The position numbers and the translations under genes are program-made. This document shows positions 1 to 6,179 of a stretch of 11,696 bases of DNA, piece after piece (the stretch's first letter is position 1; each line of letters begins with the position of its first letter). The stretch is from Bacteroidales bacterium (GTDB taxonomy: Bacteria > Bacteroidota > Bacteroidia > Bacteroidales > WCHB1-69). The notes under the pieces were generated by a model. That model saw only the letters and a program-made list of their open reading frames with translations, searched no databases and had not been told where the DNA came from. The stretch covers positions 1 to 11,696 of the forward strand of contig JAISAD010000029.1 in NCBI GenBank assembly GCA_031266895.1, read 5' to 3'.

Positions 1-3000
1 TGATAATAAGCATAGTCTGCAATGTGCCATCTGGCATTTGAAAAAATATTACCGGCTTTTACTATCCTTTCGCTGCCTGCAGTCAGCCGTGCCTGTGCAT
101 AGGCCACCCCCTGTTCATGTCCTGCAAACAGGATTGTGTTGAGATCGAAATGCAAACTCACAGGTACAGAAGGGAGGTACAGGGTTATCCATTGTGAAAA
201 AACAGTGTCCACCAGCACATCATACTCCCGGTTGCCGGTGTTTACATTGCAAAAGTATCGCAGGCCTGAAGACGGGGGAAGCATTTTTGATGCAAAAATG
301 CCTTCCACTCTGTTATATCCCGCAAAAAGCTGCCCTGCATCCAGACCGTTTAAATTGTTTTTGTAGGTAAATGAGTTATTGGTGCGGCTGTTGGTAATGG
401 ATATTCCGGTGGCACAGTCACTTCGGATTGCCTTGCGGAAGCTGTTCTCGTACAGGTCGAACACAGGGGTGAGTTCGGCGGCTACCCCCACAGTGATATT
501 GCTTGTCATGGCTGGCTTTCCATTGCCGATATTGAAGTCGGAGCCGGTAATCTGGAAAGTGGGATAGCCATGCACCAGCACGCCCCTGTTGTTGCTGTCA
601 AACCTGGTGCGGTCTATTTTTATATGGCCGATGCTTCCGGAATACCTGGCCTCAATGGCGGTTTCAAAGCCGGTGAATCTGCAACTGTCGTAGTTGCTGC
701 AGCTCAGGCAGTAGGGACTGAGATTGCGAGCCTGCACGGTGATTTCCGCATTAAAGGCATAAATGGCCCTTGCCCCGGGGATTAGGGGAGTGTTGGGGTC
801 AGGATAATCCGGCGCGGCATAACAGGGGTAGCTGAAGTGGCAGCCGTCGAAATAGACCTTTTTTACCTCTTTGATGTCCACCAGGCTTTTGCTTACAGGG
901 TGGTCGAAGCTGTAGGCGGGCTGGATGGTAAACTCGCAGTTGGCAAATGAGGTGGCCCTGCTGTCGCTGTGGGTGTAGGGGGCGAGCGATACCATTTGGG
1001 CATTGTCGATAAAGCGGCTGTTGCCCGCCGAGATATTGCCGCCGGTAGTGCTGAGATTGGCATTACCATTATCTAAAACACTGTAGTTACGAATGGCGCA
1101 AACGGCGTGCTCCACAGTGGCGCCGTTACGGATGTAGAGCTGCCCCTGACCGTCTGCCGTGAAGTCAAATTGCGATACGTTGCTGTGTCCCAGCACTGCG
1201 ATGCCTTTCCACATTTGCCCCTCGCACTGGCTGGTAAGGGTGCCGCCATCTACAATCAATTTGCCCCCCTGCTGGATTAAAAACTCCACGTCAGGCTCAC
1301 AGTAGCAGATGGATGTAATGGTAAGGGTGGCATTTTCCATTATAACTATGGGATCATTTACATTTTTAGGCGTACTCCATACTGTATTTTCATCAATCAG
1401 TGGGTCATCTACCGGTGCAGGCATATTTGGTCCATATACGCCTACTGCAGCCCATGCCTTTTCCACCATAACCGCATCGTCAGCCGTAAACAGGCTACTG
1501 TTGACCAGGTCGCTTACGGCCAGTGCCATATTGTCCTTAATGCTGTACATGTCTTCAACTGCAGTCAGGAGCGTGAGCGGAACCAGATAGTAGCGCTGCG
1601 CCCTGTATATCAGCTGAGCCGCCTTTTCCATGCCAATGCCCCTGAAGCAGCCGTTGCCCTCTACCACATAGTAGAACCAGTGCGACAGCACCCCGCTTTT
1701 GACGTAGGCATTGCCGCTGTTGAAAGCACCGTCCTGATAGTAGCCGCTCATGGGGGTGCGGGCGGTGGAGTTGCCGGGATTCTTCATATCGCGCAGGCAG
1801 CTGAAACCGGAAAGCAGTGAATTTTGCAGCGGCTTCTCTCCTATTTTCCAGCAGTTGTCCCCTTCGGGGGCATACAGAAATTCCAGCACCGCTCCCCAGA
1901 TGTCGCCAAGCCCCTCGCTGAGCGCAGTAGCCGTTTCGCGGGTGCTTGTCTGGGTATTCAGCCGGGTCAGGCGAAATATTTTGTTCATGTAGTGCGCATA
2001 TTCGTGTGCCAGAATGTCTATGCTGGCAAAAGGCCGGCCGAAAAGGGGCTGGCCGATTACAAACACGGCATTTCTGCTTGTGGTAGAAGGATCCATTTGA
2101 TAGTCAACTGCTGCGGCATTGTCGCAATAGGACCACCGCCCCTCGCGGTAGTCTATAAAGGCAATGGCCGAACCGTAGGTACCGAAGTTGTGCACGTCTC
2201 TGAAGTAGTGCACAATATTGTACAGTCCCCAGAAAACATCGTGCGCATGCACAGCGGCAGGGTGTTCGGCGATGCTCCACACATTGTCGTTGTCGCGATA
2301 GTGGGCATAAAGCTCGTTGTGGCTGTAGGGCGTATTCAGCGCGCTGTTTTGCAGGCAGAGCATGGGGCTTTCCTCTACGCACAGCACATAGCTGCCGCCC
2401 CCATGGTTGAGCACGGGCAGTTCGAGATAGCGGGTGCCGGAGTAGAGGGTTTGCAGCTCTACCGGAACAGTTTCCACAGCGGCCTCTGCAGCAGGCATTT
2501 CGGCCTCAATATGGCCGGTCTTTACGTTGATGTAGAGCCAGCCGGCTTGCAGGGGCAGCTCCCTGGCTGCTATTTTATAGCACAGCGCCGGCACAAGGGC
2601 CTCCTTGGTGGCATGGGCAATAAATACCTTGTACACGGTAAACGTTATGGAGTCCGGATTTAGGGAGTCCATTATCGGAAAGTGCTGCCTGTAGATGCTT
2701 TTTGCCCTGTCGGGTGAAACGGCACAGGCGGTGTCGAAGTTATGAATCGGGACATACTCGCCCAGAAAGCGGCGCAGCTTTCCGTTTTGGTAATGCAGCC
2801 TCAGTAGCGACTGCTCTACCTCTATGCCCTTGTAGTACTGGATGCAGGAGCGGTTAAAGAGCTGTTCGGTAATGGCCGAAGAGTCGAAAGCGATGAAGCT
2901 GTTATCGGCAGACAGCCCCAGAAGAGAGTAAAAGAGTTCCGGGGCGGTAACTGTTTTGGGGCTGCCGATGTCGAACTCCATTCCGGTAATCAGCAGGCTG

Positions 3001-3104
3001 TCGGGCGACCGGGTGATTTGAGTTTGTGCCGGCGAGAGCGACAGGCTACAGGCTAGCATAACAGCAGCCAGCCATTTTACTTTAGAAAGATAAAACTGGT
3101 TCAT
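1..3104 (-). CDS. Secreted M4 (thermolysin-family) metallopeptidase with beta-helix-like C-terminal region, 3' partial
   Basis: The frame is open from the ATG at 3104 to the left edge, giving 1034 residues with no stop seen. Residues 1-28 form a signal peptide (basic start, then a hydrophobic core ending SLSPAQT), so the product should be exported. Residues about 60-205 resemble the FTP/PepSY propeptide of thermolysin-like enzymes. The M4 core spans about 250-555. It contains HEYAH at 367-371 (zinc ligands H367 and H371, catalytic E368) and SEGLGDIWG with E397 as the likely third ligand. That ligand is 26 residues after H371, against 20 in thermolysin. In the block that normally reads DNGGVHxNSG, this protein has NSGNAYVKSG, so Asp226 and His231 correspond to N462 and Y467. 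From about 590 onward, a GGKLIVDGGTLT segment, MWKGI and short repeats such as YFDGCHF and DSCRFTGF suggest a right-handed parallel beta-helix. The C-terminus, possibly with a T9SS sorting domain, is outside the window. Family assignment is firm; activity is uncertain. Confidence 0.9.
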   Translation of the reverse strand, partial: MNQFYLSKVKWLAAVMLACSLSLSPAQTQITRSPDSLLITGMEFDIGSPKTVTAPELFYSLLGLSADNSFIAFDSSAITEQLFNRSCIQYYKGIEVEQSLLRLHYQNGKLRRFLGEYVPIHNFDTACAVSPDRAKSIYRQHFPIMDSLNPDSITFTVYKVFIAHATKEALVPALCYKIAARELPLQAGWLYINVKTGHIEAEMPAAEAAVETVPVELQTLYSGTRYLELPVLNHGGGSYVLCVEESPMLCLQNSALNTPYSHNELYAHYRDNDNVWSIAEHPAAVHAHDVFWGLYNIVHYFRDVHNFGTYGSAIAFIDYREGRWSYCDNAAAVDYQMDPSTTSRNAVFVIGQPLFGRPFASIDILAHEYAHYMNKIFRLTRLNTQTSTRETATALSEGLGDIWGAVLEFLYAPEGDNCWKIGEKPLQNSLLSGFSCLRDMKNPGNSTARTPMSGYYQDGAFNSGNAYVKSGVLSHWFYYVVEGNGCFRGIGMEKAAQLIYRAQRYYLVPLTLLTAVEDMYSIKDNMALAVSDLVNSSLFTADDAVMVEKAWAAVGVYGPNMPAPVDDPLIDENTVWSTPKNVNDPIVIMENATLTITSICYCEPDVEFLIQQGGKLIVDGGTLTSQCEGQMWKGIAVLGHSNVSQFDFTADGQGQLYIRNGATVEHAVCAIRNYSVLDNGNANLSTTGGNISAGNSRFIDNAQMVSLAPYTHSDSRATSFANCEFTIQPAYSFDHPVSKSLVDIKEVKKVYFDGCHFSYPCYAAPDYPDPNTPLIPGARAIYAFNAEITVQARNLSPYCLSCSNYDSCRFTGFETAIEARYSGSIGHIKIDRTRFDSNNRGVLVHGYPTFQITGSDFNIGNGKPAMTSNITVGVAAELTPVFDLYENSFRKAIRSDCATGISITNSRTNNSFTYKNNLNGLDAGQLFAGYNRVEGIFASKMLPPSSGLRYFCNVNTGNREYDVLVDTVFSQWITLYLPSVPVSLHFDLNTILFAGHEQGVAYAQARLTAGSERIVKAGNIFSNARWHIADYAYY

Positions 3105-3114
3105 TGTTTCTAAT

Positions 3115-3134
3115 TTTTAATGATTTATAATTTT
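3115..3134. repeat. 20-bp direct repeat, copy upstream of the M4 peptidase gene
   Basis: This AT-rich 20-mer (ttttaatgatttataatttt on the plus strand) recurs exactly at 3824-3843. Each copy lies just upstream of a minus-strand start codon, here the peptidase start at 3104. It is probably the spacer carried along when the lipoprotein gene duplicated. A regulatory role is possible, but no TAnnTTTG box is present in it. Confidence 0.7.
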
Positions 3135-3147
3135 TTCTTTTTATTGT

Positions 3148-3813
3148 TTATTCGGAACAGGGAAGGACCATAAAATACATGGTAGAATTGGTAAACTCTG
3201 CCTCATCGGTATGCAGGATTACAAACTGATTTAAGGGTAAATTCCACTTAACATATAATTCCTGCAACTGCTCCCGCACGGCGTCTGAGTACCAGAAGGG
3301 ATGGTTTTTGCCCGGGGAAGTATAATCGCCAAACCACACTATGTCCCACTTCTGGTAAAAACGGGCACTGTCATAAGCATCCCATGAGAGATGCGGATCA
3401 AAGGTAACTGTAGAAAACTTATCGGGCATGTTTTCATTATCCATAAGGGATACCTGCCCGGTTGCCAAGCCATAGTATTGTCCATAGTTTGATGCGTAGT
3501 TTTTAAAAGTCATATTATCCCAGTCCATAATAAGGCTCGCAATTCTTTCATCTTCAACATATTTTAACAAACTGCCATTTATCAGTGGTAGGATAATTTT
3601 CATATTATAGGTTCCATAGCAATCTATGTCTTTATAAACGGCGCCTATTCGCACCCACCGTTCGGTTCGCTTGGGCGGGAAGGGTTCTTCCTGCTGGCCG
3701 GGGCGCTGGGGCTTCTCCTGCAGGGTCAGGGGAGTGGCGGGTTCTTCGGGGCGCTCGCAGCTTGCGGCAAGCAGTAAAAGCCCTGTAACAAGTCCAAAAA
3801 TTGTAGGTTTCAT
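3148..3813 (-). CDS. Predicted lipoprotein, tandem paralogue B, unknown function
   Basis: This encodes 221 residues and is not recognised as any named family. Residues 1-19 are a lipoprotein signal peptide with a lipobox ending LAASC, so Cys19 should be lipidated. A Pro/Glu/Gln-rich linker follows (about 20-50), typical of a tether. The folded part begins near TERWV and holds aromatic-rich segments such as MDWDNMTFKNYAS, DNENMPDKFSTVTFDPHLS and WDIVWFGD. Two further cysteines, in DCYGTY and in the C-terminal LPCSE, are conserved in the paralogue and could form a disulfide. The start aligns exactly with the signal peptide of the neighbouring copy. The gene lies 55 bp after copy A and 43 bp before the peptidase gene, so one transcript is likely. 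It could be a binding, substrate-presenting or inhibitory partner of the peptidase, but nothing in the sequence decides this. Confidence 0.85.
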   Translation of the reverse strand: MKPTIFGLVTGLLLLAASCERPEEPATPLTLQEKPQRPGQQEEPFPPKRTERWVRIGAVYKDIDCYGTYNMKIILPLINGSLLKYVEDERIASLIMDWDNMTFKNYASNYGQYYGLATGQVSLMDNENMPDKFSTVTFDPHLSWDAYDSARFYQKWDIVWFGDYTSPGKNHPFWYSDAVREQLQELYVKWNLPLNQFVILHTDEAEFTNSTMYFMVLPCSE

Positions 3814-3823
3814 AATTACCTGA

Positions 3824-3843
3824 TTTTAATGATTTATAATTTT
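3824..3843. repeat. 20-bp direct repeat, copy upstream of lipoprotein B
   Basis: This is an exact second copy of the 20-mer at 3115-3134, located 10 bp upstream of the lipoprotein B start codon. It marks the boundary of the tandem duplication. The matching spacer upstream of the peptidase suggests the duplicated unit was one gene plus its 3' flank. Confidence 0.7.
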
Positions 3844-3868
3844 ATTTAATGTTTTATTTCTGTGTTTT

Positions 3869-4534
3869 TTATTCGGAACAGGGCAATACTACAAAATACA
3901 TGGTAGAATAGGTAAAATCGGCTTCATTGTTATGCAGGATTGCAAACTGATTTAACGGCAAATTATACCGGGCACTCAATTTTAGCAATTCCTCCCGCAC
4001 AGTGTCCGAATACCAGAAGGGATGATTTTTGTCCGGAGAGGTATAATCATCGCCAAACCACACTATGTCCCAGTTCTGGTAATAATAAGCCTCAGCGTAA
4101 GCTAGCTCTGAGAGGTGCGGGTCAAAGGTAACAGTTGAAAACTTATCGGGCATGTTTTCATTATCCACAAAGGATACCTGGCCGGTTGTTGCATATTGGT
4201 CATAATATGATGCGTAGTTTTTAAAAGTCATATTATCCCAGTCCATAATAAGGCTGGTATAACGGGGATTTTCAAGCATTTCTAAGGTATAGCTCTCGCC
4301 CAGGGTACTAAATTGTAAACGCATGGTATAGGTGCCATCGCACTCTGTGCGTTTATAGGCGTCTCCAACCATTACCCATCGTTCGGTTCGCTTGGGCGGG
4401 AAGGGTTCTTCCTGCTGGCCGGGGCGTTGCGGCTTCTCCTGCAGGGTTAGAGGGATGGCGGGTTCTTCGGGGCGCTCGCAGCTTGCGGCAAGCAGTAAAA
4501 GCCCTGTAACAAGTCCAAAAATTGTAGGTTTCAT
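3869..4534 (-). CDS. Predicted lipoprotein, tandem paralogue A, unknown function
   Basis: This encodes 221 residues, the same length as paralogue B, with the same lipoprotein signal peptide (lipobox Cys19). Residues 1-54 differ from B only at position 27 (Ile for Thr). The region after CDGTY up to SLIMDW is largely different. MDWDNMTFKNYAS and NMPDKFSTVTFDPHLS are again identical, and the C-terminal third is moderately diverged. The cysteines in ECDGTY and LPCSE are conserved. The ATG at 4534 was chosen because it places the signal peptide at the N-terminus and matches B exactly. The frame also stays open upstream to an ATG at 4762, which would add 76 residues without signal-peptide character and bury the lipobox. 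This is the first gene of the presumed lipoprotein-lipoprotein-peptidase transcript. Function is unknown. Confidence 0.85.
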   Translation of the reverse strand: MKPTIFGLVTGLLLLAASCERPEEPAIPLTLQEKPQRPGQQEEPFPPKRTERWVMVGDAYKRTECDGTYTMRLQFSTLGESYTLEMLENPRYTSLIMDWDNMTFKNYASYYDQYATTGQVSFVDNENMPDKFSTVTFDPHLSELAYAEAYYYQNWDIVWFGDDYTSPDKNHPFWYSDTVREELLKLSARYNLPLNQFAILHNNEADFTYSTMYFVVLPCSE

Positions 4535-4774
4535 AATTCGTAAGTTTAATTTATTGTATATTTTGAGTATTGATTTCACTGTTTTTACTGTGGATACAGG
4601 CGCAAAATGCTCCATTTTAAATTCAGCCTTTGGAGCGTTGCAGGCTGGTTTTCGCAATTTTATCAGATAATTTGACACAAAGCGTCCTGTTTTCAACAAA
4701 CGAAAAAACGGCTGCAAGCCTGCATAAATGCGGGTTTTTGAACATAATACGTGTTTTTTCATACAACAAAATTA
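4535..4774 (-). other. Long leader upstream of lipoprotein A
   Basis: About 240 nt separate the -7-like box at 4781-4788 from the chosen start of lipoprotein A. The reading frame of lipoprotein A stays open through the leader back to the ATG at 4762, with 76 codons and no stop. The extension contains a basic/hydrophobic stretch (IYAGLQPFFRLLKTG) but no recognisable domain. Imperfect complementary segments lie at 4640-4654 (GCAGGCTGGTTTTCG) and 4701-4723, so a bulged stem could form in RNA. It could be a structured 5' UTR, a decayed gene end or a dispersed repeat. No known riboswitch was recognised. Confidence 0.4.
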
Positions 4775-4780
4775 GCGGTG

Positions 4781-4788
4781 CAAATATA
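4781..4788 (-). promoter_or_regulatory. Candidate Bacteroidetes -7 box for the lipoprotein/peptidase genes
   Basis: The minus strand reads TATATTTG, matching TAnnTTTG, followed by CA. The only nearby -33-like element is a TTG (complement of 4804-4806) at a 15-bp spacing, shorter than the usual 19-21 or so. The -7 element is good and the -33 is weak. Transcription would begin near 4774. Confidence 0.5.
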
Positions 4789-4895
4789 TAAAAAAAGTTA
4801 ATGCAATGGGGGTTGTCTTGAAAAAAGATTATGGGGAAATTTTAGCATTCGAAATAGACTCAAAATCCGAAATCGTTTCTTAAAATCTCGAGTTT
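4789..4895. other. Short AT-rich intergenic stretch with no gene seen
   Basis: This lies between the candidate promoter and the tandem repeat. Its right part (around 4857-4877, beginning GACTCAAAATC) faintly resembles the 21-bp unit, and may be a further decayed copy slightly out of phase. Nothing else was recognised. Confidence 0.4.
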
Positions 4896-5143
4896 CATAC
4901 TCGGAGAGTCGTTTGCGATGTGCAGAGCATCAAAGGCGACTCTTTTTGTGTCGAATTGGACTCTCGGAGCGTCTTGATTGACTCTCGGAGCATCTCAATC
5001 GATTCTCGGAGCGTCTTGATTGACTCTCGGAGCGTCTTGATTGACTCTCGGAGCATCTCAATCGACTCTCTGAGCGTCTCAATTGACTCTCTGAGCATCT
5101 CGATTGACTCTCTGAGCATCTCGATTGACTCTCTGAGCATCTC

Positions 5144-5168
5144 GATTGACTCTCAAAGAGTCTCAATC
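5144..5168. other. Hairpin-forming segment within the repeat array
   Basis: The arms GATTGACTCT and AGAGTCTCAATC pair around a CAA loop with a two-base bulge. The sequence is identical to 5186-5210. No T-run follows, so it is not a standard intrinsic terminator, but it could hinder transcription or protect a 3' end. Confidence 0.4.
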
Positions 5169-5185
5169 GACTCTTGGAGAACCTT

Positions 5186-5210
5186 GATTGACTCTCAAAG
5201 AGTCTCAATC
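5186..5210 (-). terminator. Possible 3'-end hairpin for nadK
   Basis: This perfect copy of the segment at 5144-5168 lies 15 nt downstream of the nadK stop codon. It forms a stem of about 10 bp with a three-base loop. It lacks a U-tract, so the terminator call is tentative. The stem arises from the repeat units themselves. Confidence 0.3.
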
Positions 5211-5225
5211 GACTCTCAGAGAACC

Positions 5226-6152
5226 TCAATCGAAGTTAGGAAGTACTAAATCAGCATCCCCTTTCTCTGTTTCATTCCGCCGATCCAGGCCCCACATCAA
5301 TTTTTCTCGAATAATGGTGAAAAAGTCAGCTTCGGGAAAACGTACCATTTTAATGGTAAATTTCTCAGGGGTAATTGTCAGTTTTACAGTATTTTGCACT
5401 AAAACCCGCTTGGAGTCAAGCGCCAGCGCAAATTTTTTGCTGCGACTCTCTACTGCCACTTTGATTTCGTGATGTGCCGGTACCACAATAGGGCGCACTG
5501 CAAGCGTGTGCGAAGCTACCGGAGTCAGCACATTCACTTGCGCAGAAGGCAGCAAAATGGGACCGCCACAACTTAGCGAATAGGCTGTAGAACCGGTAGG
5601 CGTTGCTATTATCAGTCCGTCAGCCCAATAGGTATTCACCTGCTCTCCGTTGAGCCACACCCGAATGGCATTGATAGAGGTTTCGTCCGAGGGGCGCACT
5701 GTGATGTCGTTCAAGGCAAAATGAGCCTGCAGCGGCAGCGGCGCACTGCATTCTAAATGAAGCAGCGAGCGTTCCTCTATCTCGTACTGTCCATTTATGA
5801 GCCATTGCAAATGTTCTTTGAAATTAAGCCTGTTAGTTCCAGCCAAAAAACCGATGCGTCCTGTGTTGAGGCCTACCAGCGGAATACCCAAATCGCCTAC
5901 TATATTGGCACTGTCAATAAAAGTGCCGTCACCACCCACCGACATCATAAAATTTATATCGGGCAATTGTTTTAAAGTTTCATAATTGGTGAAAATATCC
6001 GGCTGGCGCTCAAAATCGCTCTTTAACAGTTCATTGCAGATATTGGCATGCAACGCCACTTCGCACTTCGCCTCTTTTAAAAGCTGCACCACCTGCCGAA
6101 TTACATTAAGGTCGCATTTTATCCTTTTTCGACTGTAAACGGCAATTTTCAT
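5226..6152 (-). CDS. nadK: NAD kinase (ATP/polyphosphate-NAD kinase)
   Basis: This cytosolic enzyme phosphorylates NAD to NADP and supplies the cell's NADP(H) pool. At 308 residues it is slightly longer than usual. Diagnostic motifs are GGDGT at 73-77, NTGRIGFLA at 96-104, ND at 148-149 in the ALNDITV segment, and ADGLIIATPTGSTAYS at 177-192 followed by GGPIL. The ATG at 6152 opens directly into the first beta-strand (MKIAVYSRK). Related Bacteroidetes proteins, as I recall them, end near KLMWGLDxRN. Here a 15-residue tail follows residue 293, and its last residues and TGA stop lie in the edge of the 21-bp repeat array. The gene starts 27 bp after the stop of buk, so co-transcription is likely. 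Confidence 0.97.
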   Translation of the reverse strand: MKIAVYSRKRIKCDLNVIRQVVQLLKEAKCEVALHANICNELLKSDFERQPDIFTNYETLKQLPDINFMMSVGGDGTFIDSANIVGDLGIPLVGLNTGRIGFLAGTNRLNFKEHLQWLINGQYEIEERSLLHLECSAPLPLQAHFALNDITVRPSDETSINAIRVWLNGEQVNTYWADGLIIATPTGSTAYSLSCGGPILLPSAQVNVLTPVASHTLAVRPIVVPAHHEIKVAVESRSKKFALALDSKRVLVQNTVKLTITPEKFTIKMVRFPEADFFTIIREKLMWGLDRRNETEKGDADLVLPNFD

Positions 6153-6179
6153 TTTATCTGTTTGCTTGTCGGATCATTA

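Larger units (their letters stand above)
4896..5231. repeat. 21-bp tandem repeat array (minisatellite-like)
   Basis: Thirteen consecutive 21-bp units begin at 4959, 4980, 5001 and so on to 5211, each starting GACTCT or a one-base variant. Typical units read GACTCTCGGAGC or GACTCTCTGAGC, then (G/A)TCT, then TGATT, CAATC or CGATT. The units from 5148 carry CAAAGAG or GGAGAAC variants. Three in-phase, decayed units precede them (4896, 4917, 4938). The units at 5085, 5106 and 5127 are identical, a sign of recent expansion. Because 21 is a multiple of three, several frames are open. One minus frame reads as the heptad IEMLRES, with I and L in coiled-coil a/d positions. No start or expression signal outside the repeat supports a gene, so it is annotated as a repeat. 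The right end runs into nadK. Confidence 0.95.

Noticed and set aside
1824..2663. 279-codon open frame on the plus strand inside the peptidase gene
   Set aside because: It is antisense to the M4 core, which has a signal peptide and zinc motifs. Its translation shows no domain or signal; it is a shadow of a G+C-richer coding strand.
3869..4762. Longer 297-residue start for lipoprotein A
   Set aside because: It would bury the signal peptide and lipobox at residues 77-95. Paralogue B starts exactly at the signal peptide, so 4534 is preferred.
4896..5231. CRISPR array
   Set aside because: The 21-bp units are directly contiguous with no unique spacers, and no cas genes are present.
4920..5249. 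Plus-strand 109-codon frame (SRSVLIDS-type repeats)
   Set aside because: It is a by-product of a 21-bp period without stops, and runs antisense into the nadK end.
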